NCBI RefSeq assembly: GCF_001507335.1
Contig: NZ_LMAH01000002.1
Coordinates: 558,001 to 622,000, forward strand
Direction of reading: 5' to 3'
Length of the DNA stretch: 64,000 nt
Source: Chryseobacterium sp. JAH
GTDB taxonomy: Bacteria; Bacteroidota; Bacteroidia; Flavobacteriales; Weeksellaceae
The notes beneath the pieces were generated by a model. It was not told where the DNA came from and did no database searches. It saw only the letters and a program-made list of their open reading frames with translations. A program made the position numbers and the translations under genes. Below are positions 34,127 through 41,354 of this stretch, piece after piece; position 1 is the first letter of the stretch; each line of letters starts with the position of its first letter.

Positions 34127-34510
34127 ATGAATACAGAAGAAAGAATTGAAAATTCCGAAACCCGCATCTTTAAAGCGGTTTTCCCCAATACAACCAATCA
34201 TTACGACACACTTTTCGGAGGTACTGCAATGCAATTGATGGATGAAGTCGCTTTCATCACCGCAACCCGTTTTGCAAGAAAAAGAGTGGTAACGGTAAGC
34301 AGTGATAAAATCGATTTTAAAAAGCCAATTCCAGCGGGAACCATCGTTGAGCTAATTGGGAAAGTCTCTCAGGTCGGAAAAACAAGCATGAAAGTAAATG
34401 TGGAAATCTACACCGAACAAATGTATTCTTACGAGAGAGAAAAAGCAATTACAGGTGATTTTACATTTGTAGCAATTGATGAATTTAAGAAACCAATCCA
34501 AATACTATAG
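34127..34510 (+). CDS. Acyl-CoA thioesterase (hotdog fold, YciA-like)
   Basis: A 127-residue hotdog thioesterase. HYDTLFGGTAMQLMDEVAFI near residue 22 carries the active-site Asp, followed by TVSSDKIDFKKPIPAGTIVE and a C-terminal strand set, typical of the broad-specificity YciA/Acot group that hydrolyses acyl-CoA to the acid and CoA. It lies 131 bases after the cobalamin riboswitch and may be controlled by B12. Strong terminator at 34520-34554. Confidence 0.93.
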   Translation: MNTEERIENSETRIFKAVFPNTTNHYDTLFGGTAMQLMDEVAFITATRFARKRVVTVSSDKIDFKKPIPAGTIVELIGKVSQVGKTSMKVNVEIYTEQMYSYEREKAITGDFTFVAIDEFKKPIQIL

Positions 34511-34519
34511 TCCTTAGGT

Positions 34520-34554
34520 GGTTTCGGCGGGCAAAGCCCGCCGAAACCTTTTTT
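34520..34554 (+). terminator. Strong terminator after the thioesterase gene
   Basis: A 13-bp perfect stem, GGTTTCGGCGGGC and GCCCGCCGAAACC, with an AAA loop and a TTTTTT tail. This GC-rich hairpin is very stable for such an AT-rich region. Confidence 0.95.
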
Positions 34555-34679
34555 AATCTAATATTCTACGGCCAGAATACATCTAGTTTGAATTGATGAT
34601 ACTTTAAAAAATGTGTGGTCATATAAATTGATAAGCGCACGTACTATATACAAATTGCCTTAGTGTTGCTAAATTCATT

Positions 34680-35270
34680 CTACCTCAAAACTTTTTCAGC
34701 TTCAAGATTTTTAAGCATCAAAAACTGAAAAGCTTCTCCCATTTCGTCAGAGGCTCTGCTAATTGCATTTTCAAGCATTTTCCTAACCTGTTTTTCAGTT
34801 ACCGCTGCTTCTGTCCAGCTTTTTCCTGATGTGTGAGAATTGAGAATAAATGGCATAATTCTGTCGATGGCACATGCAAAAATTGCGTCAGGAGTTTTTT
34901 CTTCCTCAAATTCAAGCCATAGATTAAAGAATTCTGATCGGATGGGCTCGTCTAAAATCCCGAAAATATTCTGAGCCGAAAGTTTTTCTCTTTCAAATTT
35001 TCCAACCATTGCTGCCTCATCAAAAAGGAAAGTGTCTCCTGCTTCAATTTCTACCAAATCATGAATCGAAAGCATTCTAATCACCCTCAACAGATCTATA
35101 TCTGCGCGGTTTTTGGCGTAAGGGAAAAGAATCTGAGCAAGAATAATGATCTGCCATGAATGCTCTGCTGTATTTTCTCTTCGAGAATCATCAGCATTGT
35201 AATTTCTTCTTTGTACATTTTTTAACGCATCAATGGCGACAATAAAATCAATTTCTTTCTGAATTTTCAT
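34680..35270 (-). CDS. HD domain phosphohydrolase (YfbR/HDDC2-like)
   Basis: A 196-residue HD protein. Metal-binding residues are visible in NTAEHSWQIIILAQ (His near residue 35) and MLSIHDLVEIEAGDTFLFD (His-Asp near residue 70), with a distal Asp in CAIDRIMPF. YfbR/HDDC2 members dephosphorylate deoxynucleoside 5'-monophosphates; the substrate here is not shown by the sequence. Its start overlaps the upstream gene's end by 4 bases, so it is co-translated with the exported protein. Confidence 0.88.
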   Translation of the reverse strand: MKIQKEIDFIVAIDALKNVQRRNYNADDSRRENTAEHSWQIIILAQILFPYAKNRADIDLLRVIRMLSIHDLVEIEAGDTFLFDEAAMVGKFEREKLSAQNIFGILDEPIRSEFFNLWLEFEEEKTPDAIFACAIDRIMPFILNSHTSGKSWTEAAVTEKQVRKMLENAISRASDEMGEAFQFLMLKNLEAEKVLR

Positions 35271-35953
35271 TTTGTTTCTTTATAATAGACCTCTTTAGGA
35301 TATTTTGTGGTTTTTGTAAACCATTTATAATCTGTGAAATCTGTTTTCTTTGTTACAACATTTTCAGCATCTCTGGTATCTTCTTCAAACTCATACACCA
35401 TAAGCGGATCCCGTCCAGAAATCACTTCATATTCTTTTGTGATCTGTAAGCAGCATCCAGATTTTAAATGAGCAATAAGTCTTTTTCTTTCGGAGTCTAC
35501 TGTCAGCATTGTGAAATTCTCTTTAACCAAAGCTGTCATTCCATTATTTAATAAAAATTGTTTTTCTGCGGCCTCAAAAATAAAAATATCGTATAAAAAC
35601 TGTGTGCTATTTCTTGAAGATGCGTTTATCAGTGCAACGTCTTGATAACCATCAAAATTGAAATCTTCGAAAATAAATGGAACTATCTCATCAGCCAATT
35701 TAATATTTTTTGAATTCAAAGAATCCGGTTCGATATTAAAAGTGAAATTATCTGAGGAGATGCGAGGAAATATTTTCGAAGTATTTTTATCCTTTAAAAT
35801 GATTGTGGTCTTTCCAAAACATTCATTCTTACTACAGGTAGCAATGTCGATGTTTACGTTATATTTTTCAGAAATATCATTTAATTCAAAATGATTTTGC
35901 GCAAAACAGAGCGATCCGATCACACTCAAAAATGGTAGAAATTTGTAGTACAT
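35267..35953 (-). CDS. Exported XAC2610-related protein
   Basis: A 228-residue protein with a signal peptide (YYKFLPFLSVIGSLCFAQ). The block FEDFNFDGYQDVALINASS near residue 101 resembles the Asp-rich calcium loop of FG-GAP/XAC2610-type proteins, which have a beta-sandwich or propeller-like repeat outside the cytosol. Two Cys (SGCCLQI) occur near residue 170. Function unknown. It overlaps the HD phosphohydrolase gene by 4 bases, though the two would act in different compartments. Confidence 0.75.
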   Translation of the reverse strand: MYYKFLPFLSVIGSLCFAQNHFELNDISEKYNVNIDIATCSKNECFGKTTIILKDKNTSKIFPRISSDNFTFNIEPDSLNSKNIKLADEIVPFIFEDFNFDGYQDVALINASSRNSTQFLYDIFIFEAAEKQFLLNNGMTALVKENFTMLTVDSERKRLIAHLKSGCCLQITKEYEVISGRDPLMVYEFEEDTRDAENVVTKKTDFTDYKWFTKTTKYPKEVYYKETK

Positions 35954-36129
35954 GGTTTTAGTTAGTTTTAGGTGGAAATTTACTATAAATATAAGAATAA
36001 ATATAAATTTGAGATCCTAAAATGTACTTTATTCCCAATTACATAGAGTACATCAAAATTAATTAAAATTTAATCTCTTTGAAAATCAATTACTTAAACT
36101 TATTTTAAAAATATTTTCACTACTTTGTA

Positions 36130-36161
36130 TTGCATATTACCATTTTAATTACATATCTTTG
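36130..36161 (+). promoter_or_regulatory. Promoter of the padR-pspC operon
   Basis: TTG (36130-36132), a 21-base spacer and TATCTTTG (36154-36161), a perfect TAnnTTTG box. The transcript would carry a leader of about 75 bases before padR. PadR probably binds here to repress itself, as family members do, but no operator palindrome is convincing. Confidence 0.6.
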
Positions 36162-36239
36162 TAATGTAGAATCAGAGAAGGTTTAACTAGCTAGGAACTG
36201 AAAACTGATTTTATGTAACTAATTAACAAACTTATAAAG

Positions 36240-36569
36240 ATGAATACTGAAAATACCAAAGCGCAAATGCGAAAAGGGATTCTGGAATTCTGTATTTTAA
36301 GTCTTATCAACAATCGCGAAATGTATGTTTCTGATTTGATAGATGAACTGAAAAAAGGAAAACTGGATGTAGTGGAAGGAACCCTCTACCCTCTCTTAAC
36401 TAGATTGAAAAACGGAGAATTTCTTTCTTATAGATGGGAAGAATCTACAGGAGGCCCACCAAGAAAGTACTACCAAATTACAGAAAAAGGTAAAACTTTC
36501 TTAGCCGAACTGCAAAATACCTGGAAAGAACTTACAGATTCTGTAAACCAAATCACTCAAAAAATATAA
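36240..36569 (+). CDS. PadR family transcriptional regulator
   Basis: A 109-residue winged-helix regulator. ILEFCILSLINNREMYVSDL starts the helix-turn-helix, then VVEGTLYPLLTRLKNGEFLS (the recognition helix with TLYPLL) and the wing EESTGGPPRKYYQITEKG, all standard for PadR. It has the short form with almost no C-terminal dimer helix. It precedes the PspC gene by 11 bases, and Bacteroidota commonly pair the two, so PadR likely controls this stress operon. Confidence 0.95.
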   Translation: MNTENTKAQMRKGILEFCILSLINNREMYVSDLIDELKKGKLDVVEGTLYPLLTRLKNGEFLSYRWEESTGGPPRKYYQITEKGKTFLAELQNTWKELTDSVNQITQKI

Positions 36570-36580
36570 AAAAACAAGCT

Positions 36581-38302
36581 ATGAACAAGACACTCTCAAT
36601 AGGACTCGCAGGTTTTTCTTTCACCATCGAAGAACATGCATATATAAAGCTCAGCGATTATCTCAATGCACTGAGAAGCTCTTTAGATGCTTCTGAAGCT
36701 GATGAGGTAATGCACGACATAGAAATCAGAATGGTTGAAATCTTTAGAGATTCTTTAGGCAAACGTGAAGTAATCAACGATACTGATGTAGAAAGGGTAA
36801 TCGCTCAAATCGGGTCTCCTGAAAAGATCGAAGAACAGGAAGAAGCATATTATTCTGAAAAAAACACAAAAAGAGAACATGCTTCAGGTACTAATTACAC
36901 CGATAAAAAACAATTATTCCGTGATCCTGAAAGACAGAAAATTGCAGGGGTTTGTGCAGGTTTAGCGCATTATGTAGGGATGGATATTACTGCAATGAGA
37001 GCCATCTGGTTAGGAATTTTCGTTCTAGGAATTTTTACGGTAGCCATCTCTTCATCATTGATTGGTCTACTATACATCATTCTTTGGGTGGTTTTACCTA
37101 AAGCAGAAACTGCAGCGGATTTTCTGAAAATGAAGGGAAAGCCTATGAACTTCGACAATCTTAAGAGTGAATCTAATAAGCTGGTACAGTTTGCCAATGA
37201 ATCTACCCAGAGAGTCGGAGAAATTTATATCGAAAACAAACCATATATCAATAATGCAGGAAGCGGACTTTGGAATGTAATCCGTTATGTATTAGGAGGA
37301 ATCTTCGCACTGATGTCTTTTGGATGTTTGATTGGGGTTTTTGTAGTCTTCGGTTTTATGGGCAATGACAGCTTCCCACCCATCAACGAAATGGATTTCT
37401 ACTTCGATGGTGACGGCATGAAATACATCATAATGGTGATGATTGTTTTAGGAAGCTTAATTCCTGCACTTTTATTCGGACTGTTGAGCATGAAACTGAT
37501 TTCACCAAAAACAAAACTGAAAAACACAGGTTGGGTAATTGGAGCATTGATACTTGCACTAATCGCAGTGTCTACTTACTTCGGAATCAGCATGGCAAAA
37601 AAAGATATGTTCTTTAAAGGTCACAAAGAAGATACGGAAGAGGTTGCAATACCTACAACTTCAGACAGTATTTATGTTGATATTAAACAAATCACAATAC
37701 CTCAAAATTATAGAGGATACGAGGATGATATTTATTCAGATAAAATCTCTGTTTACGAAAAAGATTGGGTACACGTAGACGTAACAAGAAAAGCAGATAT
37801 CAAAACGCCTTATCTAATCATTAAAAAAGAAGCTAAAGGCTACAATATTCCACTTAATGCAAGTGTTCCAGTAGAAATCGTTGGAAACAAGGTAATTCTT
37901 CCTAATTACATCAAATATCCATACGATCACCGCTTCAGAGATTACAGCATTGATTACGAATTGGTAATTCCTCAAAATGCAGTGGTAATTCCATTAAAAA
38001 AAGACGGAATCAACTTTGACGGAGACACAGACGGAAACGGAATTAATGACAATGAAGAAGACAATGATGATAGCGATGACAACAATAATGTAAGCATCGA
38101 GAAAAATAAAATTTCCATCAACGGTTCTACTATTGAATACAGCGATAGCGACAAAGACAGTGTCATCATCAACGGAAAGAAATATCAAAAAGATGAAGCA
38201 AAAAAAATCATGGATACTATGAAGATGAATATTGATAAAATGAAAGACGTAGATATCAAAATAAAAGACGGTAAAAAAGAATTTTCTATCAAAACCAAAT
38301 AA
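36581..38302 (+). CDS. PspC domain envelope-stress protein
   Basis: A 573-residue membrane protein. Residues 1-90 form an alpha-helical cytosolic domain; residues 107-172 are a PspC domain (FRDPERQKIAGVCAGLAHYV, then LIGLLYIILWVVLPKAE). Further transmembrane helices lie at about 232-254, 280-302 and 317-337. A periplasmic part follows, including an acidic stretch of Asp/Asn about residues 483-507 (DGDTDGNGINDNEEDNDD) that may bind calcium. Such proteins respond to envelope stress. The operon partner is PadR upstream. Confidence 0.88.
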   Translation: MNKTLSIGLAGFSFTIEEHAYIKLSDYLNALRSSLDASEADEVMHDIEIRMVEIFRDSLGKREVINDTDVERVIAQIGSPEKIEEQEEAYYSEKNTKREHASGTNYTDKKQLFRDPERQKIAGVCAGLAHYVGMDITAMRAIWLGIFVLGIFTVAISSSLIGLLYIILWVVLPKAETAADFLKMKGKPMNFDNLKSESNKLVQFANESTQRVGEIYIENKPYINNAGSGLWNVIRYVLGGIFALMSFGCLIGVFVVFGFMGNDSFPPINEMDFYFDGDGMKYIIMVMIVLGSLIPALLFGLLSMKLISPKTKLKNTGWVIGALILALIAVSTYFGISMAKKDMFFKGHKEDTEEVAIPTTSDSIYVDIKQITIPQNYRGYEDDIYSDKISVYEKDWVHVDVTRKADIKTPYLIIKKEAKGYNIPLNASVPVEIVGNKVILPNYIKYPYDHRFRDYSIDYELVIPQNAVVIPLKKDGINFDGDTDGNGINDNEEDNDDSDDNNNVSIEKNKISINGSTIEYSDSDKDSVIINGKKYQKDEAKKIMDTMKMNIDKMKDVDIKIKDGKKEFSIKTK

Positions 38303-38308
38303 TTAAAC

Positions 38309-38374
38309 TTGAGAGAGTGGCGGAAGGTGTGGATGAATAGCAACCGTTTGAAACCCACACCCTTCTACTCTCAA
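38309..38374 (+). ncRNA. Structured hairpin after pspC (possible small RNA or 3' element)
   Basis: TTGAGAG (38309-38315) pairs with CTCTCAA (38368-38374), and GAAGGTGTGG (38323-38332) pairs with CCACACCCTTC (38355-38365), giving a long interrupted stem with a loop of about 22 bases. There is no T-run, so it is not a plain terminator. It is not a tRNA: the T-arm consensus and CCA end are missing. It might protect the pspC transcript end or be a structured RNA. Confidence 0.4.
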
Positions 38375-38425
38375 ATAATTAGCAAAAATTTTCATCAATT
38401 AGTGGTTTATATATTAAAATTGTCT

Positions 38426-38433
38426 TATATTCG
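38426..38433 (+). promoter_or_regulatory. Weak -7-like box before the 20-residue peptide gene
   Basis: TATATTCG differs from TAnnTTTG at one position and is 33 bases before the ATG at 38467. The -33 region is poor (TTAG, 23 bases upstream). Confidence 0.3.
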
Positions 38434-38466
38434 TAAAAAAATTAACCAACACAAAAACATCGAATC

Positions 38467-38529
38467 ATGGTACAAGTAGTTTTAGAAATCGCAGTAAAAA
38501 TCGCAGATTTAATCAGCGGATTATTTTAA
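38467..38529 (+). CDS. 20-residue amphipathic peptide
   Basis: An ATG at 38467 opens 20 codons (MVQVVLEIAVKIADLISGLF) and a TAA stop, too short for usual gene calling. Polar residues fall at 3, 7, 11, 14 and 17-18 with hydrophobic residues elsewhere, so the peptide would form a perfect amphipathic helix with a single polar stripe, near net charge -1 or 0. This is reminiscent of phenol-soluble-modulin-like or small membrane toxins, by resemblance only. A strong intrinsic terminator begins 27 bases after the stop, so the peptide has its own transcription unit. No antitoxin is recognised. Confidence 0.5.
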   Translation: MVQVVLEIAVKIADLISGLF

Positions 38530-38546
38530 GAGACATAATATTTCAA

Positions 38547-38554
38547 TATATTTG
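38547..38554 (+). promoter_or_regulatory. -7 box before the acyltransferase gene, overlapping a terminator
   Basis: TATATTTG is a perfect TAnnTTTG box. Transcription would start about 38558-38559, within the first arm of the terminator hairpin at 38557-38587, leaving a leader of about 46 bases before the ATG at 38605. Confidence 0.5.
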
Positions 38555-38556
38555 TA

Positions 38557-38587
38557 AAGTATAACCATTGTTTGGTTATACTTTTTT
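38557..38587 (+). terminator. Terminator of the 20-residue peptide transcript
   Basis: AAGTATAACCA (38557-38567) and TGGTTATACTT (38573-38583) form a perfect 11-bp stem around a 5-base loop, followed by TTTT. It ends any transcript from the peptide gene before the acyltransferase gene. Confidence 0.85.
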
Positions 38588-38604
38588 GTTTTAAAATTAA
38601 ATTC

Positions 38605-39201
38605 ATGAAAAAGCTGATTGGCAAACTGATGCTAAAAATTCTAGGTTGGAAAGTTGTTTTACAGGGCGATGTCAACAGTCTCAACCGATGTATTCTTGTT
38701 GTAGCTCCTCACACACACAACATGGAATATCTTTTGGGAAATCTTGCCTATTGGACTTTAGGAAAACCTTTGAAAATCATTATCAAAGATGCCCATACGA
38801 AAGCTTGGTACGGTTCTGTTGTCAGAGGTTTAGGAGGAATCGGGATTGACAGAAGTCAGAAAAATGATCTGATTAATTTTGTGGCTAATGAATTTAAAAA
38901 AGACGATTTCAGTCTCGTAATAACTCCGGAAGGCACCAGAAGCTGGGTTCCGAAATGGAGAAAAGGTTTTTACCACATGGCCTTGGCAGCAAAAGTTCCC
39001 ATCGTTTTGGCTGCCGGAGACTTTAAAAGAAATATTGTTTACCTCGGGTATACGATTCCTTACGAAAGAATTGAATCTGCTACATTCCTTGAAATCATGG
39101 AAGAAATTCAGAATTATTATATCAAATACGACATTGGACCCAAAATTCCATCGAACTGGAATCCTAATATTATAGGAAACGACACAGAAGGCGCTAGCTA
39201 G
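38605..39201 (+). CDS. 1-acyl-glycerol-3-phosphate acyltransferase-like protein
   Basis: A 198-residue membrane-associated acyltransferase (PlsC-like). The acyl-acceptor motif is APHTHNME, with His36 and Glu41 in an H-x4-E arrangement instead of the usual H-x4-D. The substrate motif TPEGTRSW near residue 108 is intact, as is GGIGIDRSQ. It likely transfers an acyl chain to a lipid precursor at the inner membrane. The start is placed at the ATG at 38605; an upstream in-frame TTG lies inside the terminator. Confidence 0.9.
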   Translation: MKKLIGKLMLKILGWKVVLQGDVNSLNRCILVVAPHTHNMEYLLGNLAYWTLGKPLKIIIKDAHTKAWYGSVVRGLGGIGIDRSQKNDLINFVANEFKKDDFSLVITPEGTRSWVPKWRKGFYHMALAAKVPIVLAAGDFKRNIVYLGYTIPYERIESATFLEIMEEIQNYYIKYDIGPKIPSNWNPNIIGNDTEGAS

Positions 39202-39238
39202 AACCCAGATTACACATTATATTTTATTCATCACTTAT

Positions 39239-39673
39239 ATGTATACAGAAGGAAAAACAAAAGAAGAGATATTAGAATTCATCAACAATTGGGGGGAAGA
39301 AACTTTTGCAAAAACCCTTGACATACACTTCATCGATATCGATCTTGAAAACGAAACATTGACCGCAACAATGCCGGTTACCCCAAATATTCATCAGCCT
39401 TTTGGGATTATGCATGGTGGCGCAAGTTGTGTATTGGCTGAGACGATGGGTTCAAGTCTTTCTAATATTTTCATTGATGGTAGTAAATATTTTGGAGTAG
39501 GAACCAATATCAATTCCAATCATTTACGAAGCAAAAAAGACGGTATCGTGACTGCAGTTGCGAGATTCATCAGGAAAGGAAAAACAATGCACGTTTCAGA
39601 AATTGAAATACGTGATGAAAAAGATCAGTTGATCAATCATACAACCATGACGAATAATATAATTAACAGATAA
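39239..39673 (+). CDS. Hotdog-fold thioesterase (PaaI family, MenI-like)
   Basis: A 144-residue thioesterase. FGIMHGGASCVLAETMGS near residue 61 has the family HGG and the catalytic Glu, with LRSKKDGIVTAVARFIRKGK at the CoA-binding side. The same type includes DHNA-CoA thioesterase of menaquinone synthesis. The chorismate-binding enzyme at 43351, also a menaquinone-type gene, lies 3.7 kb downstream, which supports but does not prove a MenI role. Strong terminator follows. Confidence 0.88.
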   Translation: MYTEGKTKEEILEFINNWGEETFAKTLDIHFIDIDLENETLTATMPVTPNIHQPFGIMHGGASCVLAETMGSSLSNIFIDGSKYFGVGTNINSNHLRSKKDGIVTAVARFIRKGKTMHVSEIEIRDEKDQLINHTTMTNNIINR

Positions 39674-39679
39674 TATTTA

Positions 39680-39709
39680 AAAGGCTCAATTTATTTGAGC
39701 CTTTTTTTA
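39680..39709 (+). terminator. Terminator after the PaaI-family thioesterase gene
   Basis: AAAGGCTCAA and TTGAGCCTTT form a stem around a short TTTAT loop, followed by a TTTTTTT tail, 7 bases after the stop codon. Confidence 0.9.
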
Positions 39710-39719
39710 TATACTTGCT

Positions 39720-39747
39720 GCAACCTTTTGAGTTTTTTTCATCTTAT
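39720..39747 (+). promoter_or_regulatory. Candidate ECF-sigma promoter (copy 1)
   Basis: GCAACC (39720-39725), a 14-base spacer (TTTTGAGTTTTTTT) and CATCTTAT (39740-39747). The GCAACC-14-CATCTTAT arrangement is repeated with identical spacing at 40235-40262. A GAAC/AAC-type -35 with a short -10 is typical of ECF sigma promoters, and an ECF sigma gene lies in the same cluster. It drives the lipoprotein at 39773. Confidence 0.65.
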
Positions 39748-39772
39748 AATTGTAACCAAAAAATGATCAATT

Positions 39773-40228
39773 ATGAAAAATTACCTACTTCTGTTCTTTT
39801 GTTCACTTTTCTTTATATTAAACTCCTGCGATGATAATGAAAACAACATTGAATATAAAACTCCAATAACTACGCAGCCAATTGGCAAAGGAAATCTTTC
39901 AGGAAGCTATGTTTCTCAGCAAAATATAGTCATTACAACTACCGCACAATGGACTGCACTCCTTAATAGCTTAGACTCTGTCAATAATATTTCAGGTGGT
40001 TTTACAGAAACCAACATCGATTTCAACCAGTTTATGGTTATTGCAACTTTTGATCAGGTTTTCTCAAACGGAGGACATTCTATTGACATTATTACCGTAG
40101 ATGAGAACCCGCAAAACATTGTCGTTGATCTTGAAAAACTTCTCACAGGAAACGCAACTTCAGTTGTCACGCAACCTTATCACATTGTGAAAATACCAAA
40201 GAGCACAAAACCTGTTTTATTTCAATAA
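39773..40228 (+). CDS. PrcB-domain lipoprotein
   Basis: A 151-residue lipoprotein (signal ending FFILNSC, Cys near residue 19). The part after residue 50 (TTAQWTALLNSL, then NIDFNQFMVIATFDQ, then SNGGHSIDI and VVTQPYHIVKIP) follows the PrcB C-terminal domain, which in the dentilisin system helps assemble a protease, though most members have no assigned role. It lies 26 bases after the -10-like element of copy 1. Confidence 0.75.
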   Translation: MKNYLLLFFCSLFFILNSCDDNENNIEYKTPITTQPIGKGNLSGSYVSQQNIVITTTAQWTALLNSLDSVNNISGGFTETNIDFNQFMVIATFDQVFSNGGHSIDIITVDENPQNIVVDLEKLLTGNATSVVTQPYHIVKIPKSTKPVLFQ

Positions 40229-40234
40229 ACTACT

Positions 40235-40262
40235 GCAACCTTTTGAGTTTTCTACATCTTAT
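40235..40262 (+). promoter_or_regulatory. Candidate ECF-sigma promoter (copy 2)
   Basis: GCAACC (40235-40240), a 14-base spacer (TTTTGAGTTTTCTA) and CATCTTAT (40255-40262). The first 20 bases of this block match copy 1 almost exactly. It precedes the gene at 40289, and through it the sigma gene itself, so the sigma factor probably controls its own operon. Confidence 0.65.
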
Positions 40263-40288
40263 TAGTATAAACTTTTAAACAAAAACTT

Positions 40289-41350
40289 ATGAAAAAACTA
40301 CTTTTACCTTTTCTTGTATTAATCTTATCACTCTTTAATTCTTGCAGCAATGACCTTGATACAAATGAGGTTACAGAAAAAAATACACCTCAATCTTATG
40401 ACGTATATGTTGCGGGGCGAGAAAACAGCAAAGCCTGCTTTTGGAAAAATAATGTAAAAACTGATCTCACCAATGGTGATAATTTACTTCCAATAGAGAT
40501 TAAGGTTGAAAACAATAATATTTATGTAACAGGGAGCTTGGGTATCAATCCTGTATCGTATAAATCAATACAATATTTTTGGAAAAATAATGTAAAGACT
40601 GAAATCAAGCAGTATCTGAGTATTCAAAATAATGTACAGTATGATATAACCGGTTTTGCTGTAAACAATGGAGACATCTATTTCGCCGGTTACGTGGAAA
40701 ACCCAATCCCTGCAAGTTCGTTAGAACGATATGAGCTTTGTTACTGGAAAAACGGAGTGAAAACCTTGCTTCGAAAAGGCCAGTTTATTCCATCTGCTGA
40801 AGGTGTTTTTATAAATGGTTCGGATGTTTATGTTTCTGCATTAGTTGTAGATAATAACCAAAACATTGACAGGGGATATTTTAAGAATACAACATACAAT
40901 TCACTGAATAATCCCGACTATGTCTTCAATTTTGCAAAAAATAATAATGGGTTACACATTCTCTATAAGAAAAACTCTAAGTATTATTCTAAAAACATCA
41001 CTACAAATACAGAAACATTAATTGGTGATTATACTGCATCACTTCCTTTTTACGGGAAGATAGTTTCTGACAAATCAACAAACGATTTATACACAACATA
41101 TTATGGTAACGGAATAAGCTATTTCAAAAATAATACGGTAATTAATCCAACATTTTCAGCTTTGCCTTTCATTCAGGATTTGTTTGTTCTTAATAATAAT
41201 ATTTACATGATAAAATATAACACTCAAAATAGTACCTATAACGGAAAAGTGTTTATTAATGGTGTAGAGTCTCAAAATATAAACAGTTTGCAAAACGGAA
41301 CTATCAATTATACTGGAACTTTCAACTCCATCCATGTAGTAGAAAACTAA
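40289..41350 (+). CDS. Lipoprotein with repeated YWKN/GVKT motifs, propeller-like
   Basis: A 353-residue lipoprotein (signal ending SLFNSC). The mature part repeats a unit of about 50 residues built on D-x-Y-V-x-G, then a Cys-Trp/Tyr-Trp-Lys-Asn and V-K-T (ACFWKNNVKTDL, QYFWKNNVKTEI, LCYWKNGVKTLL). This looks like a small beta-propeller or beta-repeat surface protein. Function unknown. It starts 27 bases after ECF promoter copy 2 and ends 4 bases before the sigma gene. Confidence 0.78.
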   Translation: MKKLLLPFLVLILSLFNSCSNDLDTNEVTEKNTPQSYDVYVAGRENSKACFWKNNVKTDLTNGDNLLPIEIKVENNNIYVTGSLGINPVSYKSIQYFWKNNVKTEIKQYLSIQNNVQYDITGFAVNNGDIYFAGYVENPIPASSLERYELCYWKNGVKTLLRKGQFIPSAEGVFINGSDVYVSALVVDNNQNIDRGYFKNTTYNSLNNPDYVFNFAKNNNGLHILYKKNSKYYSKNITTNTETLIGDYTASLPFYGKIVSDKSTNDLYTTYYGNGISYFKNNTVINPTFSALPFIQDLFVLNNNIYMIKYNTQNSTYNGKVFINGVESQNINSLQNGTINYTGTFNSIHVVEN

Positions 41351-41354
41351 ACCG

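Noticed and set aside
37972..38188. Two overlapping minus-strand frames rich in Ser/Leu or Val/Ile
   Set aside because: They are opposite the Asp/Asn-rich repeat of the PspC protein; low-complexity artefacts.
38309..38374. Hairpin considered as a tRNA-Ser or tRNA-Leu-like gene
   Set aside because: The acceptor-like 7-bp stem is present but there is no T-arm consensus (GGTTCRAAYCC) and no CCA end; other stems do not fit a cloverleaf.
39239..39673. Thioesterase named as MenI with certainty
   Set aside because: Hotdog thioesterases are similar to each other; only distant linkage to an isochorismate-type gene supports it.
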